Shown here: in pieces, positions 1 to 8,017 of the stretch
Layout of the letters: every line of letters begins with the position of its first letter
How positions within the stretch are numbered: the stretch's first letter is position 1
Assembly: GCF_001949145.1 (NCBI RefSeq)
Contig: NW_019091401.1
Location: 1,695,583-1,710,899, forward strand
Source of the DNA: Acanthaster planci
Lineage: Eukaryota > Echinodermata > Asteroidea > Valvatida > Acanthasteridae
Length of the DNA stretch: 15,317 bases
Direction of reading: 5' to 3'
Program-made: the position numbers and the translations under genes
Notes under the pieces: model-generated
The model's database searches: none
Told to the model about the DNA's origin: nothing
What the model saw: the letters and a program-made list of their open reading frames with translations, nothing else

Positions 1-153
1 ATGCACGCATGGGAAATTTGCATTTGTAGTGACTGTTTGGGTAGGTATTCTCTAGTGGACCCAACCCACACAGTTAATGTGGGGGAGGAATATACATGTA
101 AATTTGGTTACCGGCTTTAAATGTAAACAATATTTCTGTTCTTTTTTCTTTAG

Positions 154-250
154 ATTTGATGAAATGGGAATTCCATTTGTTGTCTTGCTCAGTGAAAACA
201 CACTGAAGACTGGAATGGTTCGGTTAAGGCACCGAGACACAACAGTAATG
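154..250 (+). CDS. POLG2: Penultimate coding exon of a POLG2-like gene (mitochondrial DNA polymerase gamma accessory subunit)
   Basis: The exon follows a pyrimidine-rich acceptor ending TTTCTTTAG at 153 and stops at a donor, ATG|GTGAGG, at 250/251. It enters in the middle of a codon (two bases come from the preceding exon) and leaves in phase 0. Its roughly 32 residues include FDEMGIP, a hydrophobic FVVLL strand and LRHRDTT. This order and spacing match the C-terminal anticodon-binding-like domain of POLG2, the processivity subunit that binds POLG in mitochondria. Class II glycyl/histidyl-tRNA synthetases share this fold and are the main alternative. The RDTT stretch followed by the next exon fits POLG2 better. 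Without splicing, the frame would stop at 260-262. The assignment is by eye from knowledge of the family; earlier exons lie outside the window. Confidence 0.75.
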
Positions 251-688
251 GTGAGGAAGTAGATGCTACTTATTCCACCAGATGAAGTTGCTTCGAAATT
301 TTAAGGAACTTTATTTTGTGGGTTATCTCCTAGTAGTGCAGGGCACTTTGAATCTCCTAGTAGTGCAGGGCACTTTGAATCTCCTAGTGGTGCTGGGCAC
401 TTTGAATCTCCTAGTGGTGTAGGGCACTTTGAATCTCCGAGTGGTGCAGGGCAATTTGAATCTCCACCGAGGCTGGTTCATACCCATGGACTCCTGATTG
501 TGAAATTATGATTTGTGTTCATGTATATGTACATGCTTACTAGTAAATTTAAGTGCGCTTTAGTCACTATCATTTACATGAAGAACAAAGATACTACCCT
601 ATCTCCCAAATATTTGACGGTCACAGCTAAAGCTGTCCTCCTTTTCCCCAAAAGTTGATGTATGTGATATTTTTGTTGTTATTTCCAG
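251..688 (+). other. Last intron of the POLG2-like gene
   Basis: GTGAGG donor at 251 and TTTCCAG acceptor ending at 688, phase 0. The acceptor has a T-rich tract (TTTTTGTTGTTATTTCCAG). The intron carries the 27-bp repeat array listed separately. No other coding sequence is evident in it. Confidence 0.7.
326..470 (+). repeat. 27-bp minisatellite, five units plus a partial unit, inside the intron
   Basis: Five head-to-tail 27-bp units start at 326, 353, 380, 407 and 434, and a sixth begins at 461 and breaks off after about 8 bases. The first two units are identical; later ones carry single substitutions (AGT to GGT, CAG to CTG or TAG, CAC to CAA). The unit length is a multiple of three and one + frame is open through all copies, reading SPSSAGHFE in the first units. 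That frame is open from 305 to about 510 but has no ATG and sits in an intron, so I treat it as non-coding. Confidence 0.9.
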
Positions 689-748
689 CAACAACTGCAC
701 ATCACTGAGGTGAGGGAAACTTTCCAGAACCACCTTGAGGCAAGTTGA
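689..748 (+). CDS. POLG2: Terminal coding exon of the POLG2-like gene
   Basis: Starts directly after the AG acceptor at 687-688 and joins the previous exon in phase 0. It encodes 19 residues (starting QQLHITEV) and then TGA at 746-748. In POLG2 the RDTT stretch is likewise followed by a short amphipathic C-terminal helix of about 20 residues that ends the protein, so both length and position fit. The stop is followed by a plausible 3' UTR and polyadenylation signal. The splice join is inferred from the reading frame and splice-site consensus. Confidence 0.72.
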   Translation, partial: QQLHITEVRETFQNHLEAS

Positions 749-885
749 GGGGAGGAATGGTATAGCAATGCCACATCTGGATCAACTTCTGTAATGCAAC
801 TCACATGCAAGTTACATTATACATGGCATGATTTGCATCGTTCTGTGCATTTTGCGTATAAATAAATTTGCATGGGATTTGTTAT
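749..885 (+). promoter_or_regulatory. 3' UTR and polyadenylation signal of the POLG2-like gene
   Basis: A canonical AATAAA lies at 861-866, 113 nt after the stop codon. It is followed by a T/GT-rich stretch (870-895) that could serve as the downstream element. The exact cleavage site cannot be read. Confidence 0.6.
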
Positions 886-1516
886 TTACTGTGTAATGAC
901 TTAATGAGTTAAGCATGTGAGTAGCAAGGGTATGAAGAATCTACATGTATCATTTTGTATATTATGGGATATTTCTGGGTTTTGTTCCGTTTTTGTACCT
1001 GTTTCATTGTCAACTTTTCACTGAGCCTAAAACCCTGTTGAAAAAACACTGAAAAAAAACACTGCTATAATCAAAGCCCCTTGAAATCAGGTTTCTTCAA
1101 ATTACATTCGCATTTATCAAACGAGTAAACTTAACAGTATAAACATACAAAACAGGTCAGGATTGAAGTTTTTGGTTTTTATGAGTTAACATCTAATTCT
1201 AGGTTAAATTCTAAATTCCTTAAGTATTTAGAAAAGGTTTTTCAGTACTTCAGTTAATTTCAACGGGGTCCTCATTTGAGCATTCAAAATTTGTGTAAAC
1301 CAAAGTACATGTATGTTGAAGCCTCCGTGATACAGATTGTCTGAATAAAAGTTACTGAGCAGAGAGGGACCTATGGTAATTTTATGATGTCGGTTTCACT
1401 CAGAGGTTAACTTTAAATGTTTAGTGTGGCAAACTTGAATAATTTTGATGACAATCTTAATGGCAATTTGGTTCCTGCTAGTCAATGACAACACTGTTAC
1501 CAAGTTGGAAATAATT
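886..1516. other. Non-coding spacer
   Basis: AT-rich sequence with stops in all frames. I see no gene, RNA gene or clear repeat, apart from a duplicated AAAAACACTG word near 1043-1063. Confidence 0.6.
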
Positions 1517-2899
1517 TAGCAAAATATCCGCGAAAGAACGAAGGCGTTCTTGTCCTACTGCTTGTTATATTTGGTGTAATAATCATTCTTTAGTGGTCGT
1601 GTTGCCGTGCAAAGATGGCGTCATATATTAAGCGTAAAAGACCTGAAAATTTTCCAAATCTGGCAATCGTGGTGGCATCTAAAAGGGCAGTTGTTCCTCT
1701 ACCCATAGATGGAGATTCATATCCATATTGGCCCGATTTAGGAGAATATCCTCGAAAGAACGCAGGCAGTCCTTTTCTACTGCTTTCAATTTCTTATGCA
1801 ATAATTATTCTTTAATGGTCGTGTTCCCACGTAAAGTGCTTCATATAATGCAGTGTAAAAGACCCGATACTTGTCCAAACCTGGCAATCGTGGTGGCATC
1901 AGAAAGGGCGAATGTTTCTTTATCTGTTGATGGAGTTTCATATCAATATTGGCCTGATTTATGAAAATAGCATCGAAAGAAAGCAGGACGTTTTTGTCCT
2001 ACTGCTTTCTATTTCTTGTGTAATAATTATTCTTTAATGGTCGTGTTGCCGCGAAAAGATGGCTTCATATATTACAGCGTAAAAGACCTGATACTTGTCC
2101 AAACCTGGCAACCGCGGTGGCATCGGAAAGGGCGAATGTTCCCCCATCTGTCCATGTAAGTTTCATATCAATATTTTCATGATTTAGCAAAATATTCGCA
2201 AAAGAACGCAGGCGTTCTTGTCCTACTTCTTGTTATATTTGGTGTAATAATTATTCTTTAATGGTCATGCTCCCACGCAAAGATTGCTTCATATAGGCCT
2301 ATTGCAGCGTAAACGATGTAAAAAATTGTCCAAATCTGGCAATCGTAGTGGTGTCTGAAAGGGCGAATGTTCCCCTACCAATTTCCCTACGGATTTAGGG
2401 AAATAGCCTCGAAAGAAGGAATGAGGTTCTTCTCCTACTGCTTTTTATATTTAGTGTAATAATTATTCTTTAATGGTCGTGTTGCCGCCCGAAGACGGCT
2501 TCATATGTTGTAGCGTAAACAACCTGAAAATTGTCTAAATCTGGCAATCGTGATGGCATCGGAAAGGGCGAATAATTCTCTATCCAACGATGGAAGTTTC
2601 ACATCCATATTGGCCTGATTTAAGAAAATGTACCCGAAAGAAGGCAGGTCGTTCTTGTCCTACTGCTTTCTATTTCTTGTGAAATTATTCTCATATCTAC
2701 GCACTATTGTTCGTGTTGCCGCGCAAAGGTGGTTTCATATACGGCAGCGTAAAGACGTAAAAATTGTCCAAATCTGCCACTCGTTGTGGCATCTGAAACG
2801 GCGAATGTTCCTCACTCGATTGATGGAAGTAAAATATCCATTTTGGCCTGATTAAGAAAATATCCTCATTCTTCTCATGTTTACGCATTATTGGTCGTG
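1517..2899 (+). repeat. Tandem array of about seven ~222-bp units, + orientation
   Basis: The marker word TGGTCGTG (or one-base variants) starts at 1594, 1816, 2038, 2262, 2474, 2708 and 2892, giving spacings of 222, 222, 224, 212, 234 and 184. Each unit also carries, in order, CAAAGATGGCTTCATAT-like, AAATCTGGCAATCGTGG-like, CCATATTGGCCTGATTTA-like and CGAAAGAA..GCAGG-like blocks, ending in a CTACTGCTTTCTATTTCTTG-like block and a TAATAATTATTCTTTAA-like block. Units differ by scattered substitutions and small indels (roughly 80-90% identity by eye), so the array is not recent. Short reading frames occur in it but change frame from unit to unit, so I treat it as satellite-like, non-coding DNA. 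Confidence 0.88.
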
Positions 2900-2956
2900 A
2901 TATTAAGCCATCTTAGCGCGGGGACACGACCAATAATGCGTAGACATGAGAAGAAT
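2868..2956. repeat. Palindromic hinge where the tandem array reverses orientation
   Basis: The left arm 2868-2899 and right arm 2925-2956 are reverse complements over 32 bp with one mismatch, around a 25-nt centre (2900-2924). The arm contains the marker TTGGTCGTG preceded by CTCATGTTTACGCATTA. Units left of the hinge are in + orientation and those right of it in - orientation, so the hinge is the inversion point of the array. Confidence 0.9.
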
Positions 2957-3350
2957 TGCGCAAGAAATAGAAAGCAGTAGGAAAAGAACGGCCTGCCTTC
3001 TATCGAAGATATTTTCTGAAATCCAGCCAATATGGATATGAAACTTACATGGATAAGTTGATGAACATTCGCTCTTTCAGATGCGATCGCCAGATTGGGA
3101 CAATTTTGAGGTTTTTTACGCTGCAATATATGAGGCCATTTTTTCGCGGGAACACGACCAAAAATGCAGACCTGAGGAGAACTCTACAAAAAACAGCAAG
3201 CATAGGACAAGAACGTGTCTTCTTTCGATAATGTTTTCCAAAATCAGGCGAATATGGATATGATACTTCCATCAATGGATAGAGGAACATTCGCTTTTTC
3301 AGATGCCACCTCAACTGCCAGATCTGGACAATTTTCAGGTCTCCAGACTT
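2925..3350 (-). repeat. Two inverted ~222-bp units of the same family
   Basis: The reverse-complement marker ACACGACCA starts at 2924 and 3152 (spacing 228). The blocks of the + array appear here complemented and in reverse order (for example CCAATATGGATATGAAACTT near 3028 and GGACAATTTTCAGGTCT near 3326). The second inverted unit loses similarity after about 3345, next to unrelated sequence that leads to gene A. Confidence 0.85.
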
Positions 3351-3534
3351 TGACAGGTTGAGCGTACAAGATGCTGCAAAACTAACCACATTGGCGGCAG
3401 GCTCAAAAGCAACCCAACAGTGGTTGGTGACGTAGGGTGTGATCCTGGATAGCATTACACCAAAGCTTAGACATAATACCAAAAATTAGAAACTCCATTT
3501 AAAACCCCTTATTTTAAAAAAACGATTAAAGGTT
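3351..3534. other. Junction between the repeat array and the viral-type block
   Basis: No gene is supported here. The end of similarity to the 222-bp unit near 3345 and the start of gene A at 3535 bracket about 185 bp of unassigned sequence. I found no target-site duplication by eye. Confidence 0.4.
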
Positions 3535-3885
3535 ATGGCAGGACGGTTTGACCCAGAGGAAATGCCTCTTTTAAACCGATGACAAAGAGAACAAGACCAG
3601 CAAGACTCGCAAGACTGGCAAGAACAATAAGATAGACTGGGACGATGTCTCAGATCCCCAGCACCAAGCAACGACGTTTGCAGAAGGTGAAAGAACGCAA
3701 GGAGAAAAATAGATATACCATTAAGCGATATCGCAGAAAATGTAGAAATTTTAAATACTAATTCAGTATTAAGTAACTGTTATAAATTCTTTACAACTCT
3801 CGGTAGAGAAGGCGTACCATAAACGCATATGTTTCAGATATGACAGAAATAAAGCGCTTTATTACAAAGCTGTTGGTAGCTTCAC

Positions 3886-4315
3886 AGAAGTATTACTCAC
3901 AGACAGAAGAACCCCCCCCCAAAAAAAAAGTAAAAATGGATACGATCAATGCATTAGATGCTGGTTACAACGGTAGAGATTTTATTTAAATAAATGAATT
4001 ATGTTTTCGAGACTATGGACTAACAGTAAAACAAAAGCAGAAAGTCTAAATGACATAAAACCAGAAAATATAGAGTGACAAGAATTTCCCCAGAGCCAAT
4101 CAAGTAAGCGAAACTTTTGAAAACCCTACCCAAGAAAGAGAGGTTGAAACCAAAACCGAAGAGTTAAAATATCAGAGAACTCAGGGGTTTAGACAAAGCG
4201 TTAAGAAAATAAAAGAAACTCTTACATTTAACCAGTCTAAAATTACTGAATTAAAACTGAGATAACACAATTCAAAAACAAACCTCACAGGTGCAACTAA
4301 GCTGAAGAAAGAGAA
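3886..4315 (+). repeat. 430-bp direct repeat, copy 1 (inside gene A)
   Basis: Nearly identical to 4571-4999: by eye about five substitutions plus small indels (a 4-bp CTCA near 3896, a 3-bp GCC step near 4096, and C/A homopolymer lengths at 3912-3929). It carries the same in-frame stops as copy 2, so the duplication, or the allelic split, came after gene A had decayed. To the right, copy 1 runs into a 51-bp segment also found at 6410-6460. Confidence 0.93.
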
Positions 4316-4366
4316 GGGAAGGCTTGGCAACATTCACTTTTTGGGGGGTGAGTTTGTTTTGGGCGG
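4316..4366 (+). repeat. 51-bp segment shared with 6410-6460, copy 1
   Basis: Starts GGGAAGGCTTGGCAACATTC and ends TTTTGGGCGG. It differs from the copy at 6410-6460 by one base (T5G6 against T4G7). At 6410 the segment sits within capsid-like gene B; here it follows gene A sequence with no bridge. Confidence 0.9.
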
Positions 4367-4570
4367 ATAATTAAAAAATTCATTGGTTAACCTACTAAAA
4401 ATTGAAAATCAAATGAAATCTGAAGGACCCAACAACACTTTTTTGTTTGAGAGGCCTCAGGGACTTCAGTTGCCTGCCATGGGCTCCAAACTTGTTTGAT
4501 TTGACACTATTTTCAATGGAGCTTGAATTGGTTCAGTGCACCCCAAAGGGCGCTTTGCGGACCCCAAGNA
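4367..4570. other. Unassigned segment ending at a single N
   Basis: About 200 bp with no recognisable gene. It ends in CCCCAAG followed by N at 4569, after which the second 430-bp copy begins at once. The N shows that the assembler did not resolve this point, so the segment may be misplaced. Confidence 0.6.
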
Positions 4571-4999
4571 AGAAGTATTACAGACAGAAGAACCCCCCCC
4601 CCAAAAAAATGTAAAAATGGATACGATCAATGCATTAGATGCTGGTTACAACGGTAGAGATTTTATTTAAATAAATGAATTATGTTTTCGAGACTATGGA
4701 CTAACAGTAAAACAAAAGCAGAAAGTCTAAATGACGTAAAACCAGAAAATATAGAGTGACAAGAATTTCCCCAGAGCCGCCAATCAAGTAAGCGAAACTT
4801 TTGAAAACCCTACCCAAGAAAGAGAGGTTGAAACCAAAACCGAAGAGTTAAAATATCAGAGAACTCAGGGGTTTAGACAAAGCGTTAAGAAAATAAAAGA
4901 AACTCTTACATTTAACCAGTCTAAAATTACCGAATTAAAACTGAGATAACACAACTCAAAAACAAACCTCACAGGTGCAACTAAGCTGAAGAAAGAGAA
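4571..4999 (+). repeat. 430-bp direct repeat, copy 2 (inside gene A)
   Basis: Begins two bases after the N at 4569 and continues without a break into the rest of gene A at 5000. Copy 2 is therefore connected to the gene's 3' half, while copy 1 (3886-4315) is connected to its 5' half. Confidence 0.93.
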
Positions 5000-5546
5000 A
5001 ATCCTTTACGTTATTTAAAAGATCAGTTAGAGGCGGCAAAAGCCGTAAAAGATGCGTTAAAATATCGCTTAAAAATTCAGAGCACTCGAATTAAAGAATC
5101 GGTCGGTTATATTTTAAAATCAGACAGTGAAAAAATACGCTTTTTCAATAAGTGACAAAATACGTACGTTGTTTAGAGAACAAGGTGTTGTTATAGTCAG
5201 CGTGTTGGCAGCTTTCAGTTTAGCGATAACTACCATCGTGAATTCTATCGTAGCTGCTGCCAGAGGCATTGGGGCTCTAATACCAGCTCCTGCAGGCATT
5301 AAAAACTGGATCCAGAGGCAGCTGCAGAGCTTGACAAACGTGCTTTAAAAACTTGGTTTGTCGACGTTGGGGGCTTTCAAGGAGTAACTGGGAGCCTGTT
5401 GAGTTGGTTGTTAAACGTTGCAGGTAAGACGGTAGGTTGGTTGGCTTAGCATGTGTGGGCTTTGTTTTTAGGTGTGGGCGCTTTAGTGGTTGGTTGACTG
5501 AGCAAAAAAGATAAAAAGACCCCCATTTTTGATTTAATTTTAAAAA

Positions 5547-5654
5547 ACGAAAGACCCCATACAAATTCCTGCGTTTGTGAAACCACAAAAGAAAGACTGC
5601 ACCAATAGCTATCGCCCCGATAGTAAGAGGTAATTTTTCTTCATTGTGAATCAT
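5547..5654 (-). CDS. Gene C: small single-span membrane protein downstream of the capsid-like gene
   Basis: Reads leftward from ATG at 5654-5652. The start overlaps the last 14 nt of gene B in another frame, a spacing typical of compact viral operon-like blocks. It begins MIHNEEKLP, followed by a hydrophobic run (LTIGAIAIGAVFLLWF, residues 10-25) and a basic HKRR stop-transfer signal, so one membrane helix is predicted. About 36 residues look gene-like. The frame stays open to 5277, but beyond about 5530 it is antisense to gene A and probably not real. I recognise no family. It could be intact or truncated by a frameshift near 5547. Confidence 0.45.
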
Positions 5655-6760
5655 AAATGTGAACTTCTACAGGCGTTAGAGCGGTTGGCGCCGGAGATGT
5701 TGGCGGCTGGGTTGGGTTTTCTTGGTTGTTTAAACTCTCATCAAAATGTGCTTCTGTTCCTGGAGTTTCAAAATTACTGTCTTTTTCTGGCTCTGGGACG
5801 CTTGGCGAGGTTAGCGTCGGTTGATACCCCGTTTGCATGTTAGAGGTCGCGATTTGTAAGTTGCTGTATCCCTCAAACGTTCCCATTCTCAAGTCCATGT
5901 CTGAAGGCACCAAATACAAGCCTAGTCTCACCAAAAAATTCAAACGAGTTTTGGCGTACTGTGGAGGATCTTGAAACTGGTTAATCGATTGTTCGAGGTT
6001 GGGTTCCGAGTTAATGAGAGACTCCACAATATTCAGAAACCGTTGCTGAGCGTCTAACCCCAACCCCATGCCTTGGGCCAACACACAGTACGCCATCGCA
6101 CCCTACATTATGTGGACTTCTTTTGTGTAGAGGTCCACAGTATGTATGGCACGCCTGCACACTGGTTTTTGTTTTCGCTTGTGCTCCTAACAAAGCGTAC
6201 ACATAAGCCCATGTGGATTCGTTGACCTTTATGACCACTATGTCGGTAAGCCCCAAAGGGTGCAGTGTCCCAATTCTAGGAAAATTCTCCGCCAGGCGGA
6301 GGCGCACAAAAAGCACACCCCAGAGATTGTTTCAAAAAGAGGGGTCTGTTTGGGCCAAGAAATGGTGGGATTNGAAGAGGTGAGGGATGTCATTTGAAAA
6401 ATGGCCGCTGGGAAGGCTTGGCAACATTCACTTTTGGGGGGGTGAGTTTGTTTTGGGCGGGTGTCAACAAATGCCCTGTTGTCACATTGGTTATTCAACG
6501 GGTTAAATACCGGTACGTCGGATGGGAGCGGTCACGTAGAACAAGATTTTTCGAACGTTAAAGTACAAGTGAAATTGAAACAGGGTCGAAACGTAGGGGG
6601 TTTTGTCGTTAACAAAATCCCAACCAACCACACAAGCCGTCGACGCACAGTACACCGGAAAATTGAATGCATTTTGATCAATCGTCAAAGGATCGCTGAT
6701 CCAGCGGTTTACGGCTTTGTCTGTACTCGTAGTTTATAAGTTGGAACACTCAGCAAAAAA
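5641..6760 (-). pseudogene. Gene B: broken major-capsid-like (hexon-like) gene of the viral-type element
   Basis: Four leftward fragments in shifting frames read as one protein of at least about 360 residues. Fragment 1 is about 6733-6505 (contains DQNAFNFPVYCAST and LFQFHLYFNVRKILF); fragment 2 about 6525-6330; fragment 3 about 6316-6090 (VIKVNESTWAYVYALLG); fragment 4 is 6096-5641 (YLVPSDMDLRMGTFEGYSNL, then a Pro/Thr-rich tail and stop). The order of these blocks resembles what I recall of the hexon-like capsid protein of adintovirus/Polinton-like animal elements. This is family memory, not a search. Breaks fall near 6730, 6510-6530, 6316 and 6090, and there is an N at 6373. The N-terminus is missing or unrecognisable. 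It overlaps gene C and converges on gene A. Other large-DNA-virus structural proteins remain possible. Confidence 0.55.
6410..6460 (+). repeat. 51-bp segment shared with 4316-4366, copy 2
   Basis: Lies inside gene B (antisense). Because it is embedded in gene B sequence on both sides, this is probably the original position and the copy at 4316 the displaced one. Confidence 0.88.
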
Positions 6761-7585
6761 TAGTCTTTGTTTACTACGATCGCTGCCGAGTTCTTACTGG
6801 CCGAGTTCGGGCGGCTTGTTCCCGTATGTTCGCGAACAGCTCGATTTGTTGTTTGTGGGTCGGCCGCTCAAACGCCGGGAACAAACAACCGGTTATCGCT
6901 GGTAGTTAGTGGCAAGCAACATGGCGGCTTCCATGTAAGCTACGTTATTCGAAAGTTAATGTTTGGATGAACTGAATTGTTTTCTATATAAACAGGAACA
7001 TACATTTCAGTGTAAAATAATTAATGTTAATTTTGCAAAACTTCTCATTGTCTATGGCTTTGGAAGCCATTTCTCTACTTTTTGCAGCTGTTCAAAAATA
7101 AAAATCTCACAAGTTTTTGCGTGTGTTCCTGTAAAACCCTGACGAGGTGGTGGTCTGCAATCCTGTTCCAAGAACAGTGTTCTTGAGTCTGTTCCCGTCG
7201 TTCGAGCCGGAGAACAAGACTCGACCACTATTACTAATCACGCACAGGAATTATTTTGGACGAATATGAGGTCAACCTGGATTAGATTTGATCAACGTAG
7301 CTAGATTGATTCACATTGATTAATGGGTCTAATTTTGGTTCGAAACATACTCCAAATGCGTTGGAATCAGAATGCGATTGGAAAAAAAGTGATATGATTG
7401 AGGGTGCCCTACAGGTTGAATGATACAGAGGAAGAAATTTAGATGAAACGGAAGAGGGCGCTTATCAACAAACTGGTTGTCAATGCTTTCTAAATACAAC
7501 GTTGATCGGTTTGAATTCCGAGCGTATAAGTTTTTAAGTACATCGTGACTTAAACTTATAGTTACAATTATGGTGACGGGCGTAA
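6761..7585. other. Divergent intergenic region between genes B and D, with interleaved inverted repeats and a TATA-like box
   Basis: No gene is supported. Gene B reads left and gene D reads right from here, so any element promoters should lie in this stretch. TATATAAA occurs at 6985-6992, and a YY1-like word, CAACATGGCGGC, at 6917-6928. Two GC-rich patches hold short inverted repeats: TTGTTCCCG near 6816 with CGGGAACAA near 6877, and CAAGAACA/TGTTCTTG around 7169-7185. Confidence 0.4.
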
Positions 7586-7928
7586 TATCTTAGATTGCTG
7601 TTTGGTAAAGGAGTCTCAAAACTACTCAATTTATCTAAAGACAGGATAGTTCCAAACGTTATTTACAAAGGGAAAATAAACGTAAACCCTATTGGGGAGC
7701 TCTGGATACACTGTCACGAGATAAACATGTATTATAATAATTATAACGATCAGCCTTCAGACATGTTTTGCTCTATAACAGACCCGGGTAATATGGCAAA
7801 AGCAGTTAAAAACGAAAAAAATAACAAGTTTCACTTTTTCCATGAGAAACGACAAGGGAAAAGTCATTAACAATAAAGGAACTGGAATTTCGATCGAGTT
7901 AGAAATCGCTACCCGGCCTAAAGGCTAA
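7586..7928 (+). pseudogene. Gene D: unrecognised protein of the viral-type element, one frameshift
   Basis: The frame is open from 7586 with no ATG at its head. The nearest candidate start is ATG at 7570, whose own frame stops at about 7591, so a frameshift near the start is likely. The body contains GELWIHCHEIN and MFCSITDPGN. At a T5 run (7835-7839) the gene-like sequence moves to another frame and continues as GISIELEIATRPKG to TAA at 7926, where it reaches a natural end. About 110 residues in total. Gene E starts 90 bp downstream on the same strand. I recall a similar short protein just upstream of gene E homologues in cnidarian elements, but know no function. The tail has the alternating pattern of a beta-strand end, which is only suggestive of a structural protein. 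Confidence 0.45.
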
Positions 7929-8017
7929 AAATCACTAAGCAAACATAAGGCCTGAAACTTGCTACACAAAAATTTTAAGCAAAAATATTTTTAAAAGCGT
8001 ATAATTAGAAAGAAACT

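Larger units (their letters stand above)
3535..5530 (+). pseudogene. Gene A: broken coiled-coil/membrane protein of a Polinton/adintovirus-like element
   Basis: ATG at 3535 opens a 15-codon frame (FDPEEMPLLN) ending in TGA at 3580. A well-conserved block in another frame, about 3715-3822, includes EILNTN and FFTTLGREGV and ends in TAA at 3820. Then come a charged, coiled-coil-like Gln/Lys/Glu segment (4095-4262 in the first copy), a Lys-rich helical segment (5001-5150) and a stretch starting KIRTLFREQGV, followed by two hydrophobic helices (about 5155-5260). A Gly/Trp-rich tail from 5342 contains TAG at 5447 and TGA at 5495. I recall this domain order from uncharacterised proteins encoded by multi-copy viral-type elements in cnidarian and lancelet genomes; no function is established to my knowledge. 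At least five frameshifts or stops break it, and a 430-bp part is doubled. It converges on genes B/C. Confidence 0.6.

Noticed and set aside
1615-1964. Open frames across the tandem array (contain PNLAIVVAS)
   Set aside because: The same peptide appears in different frames in successive units because the repeat itself is read; units carry stops and indels, and no single frame is kept.
2881-3482. Long - strand open frame of up to 145 codons in the inverted array
   Set aside because: It is the antisense translation of the inverted 222-bp units and runs across the unit boundary into unrelated sequence.
7169-7185. CAAGAACAGTGTTCTTG as a glucocorticoid-type response element
   Set aside because: The half-sites are separated by one base, not three, and the host lineage is unknown.
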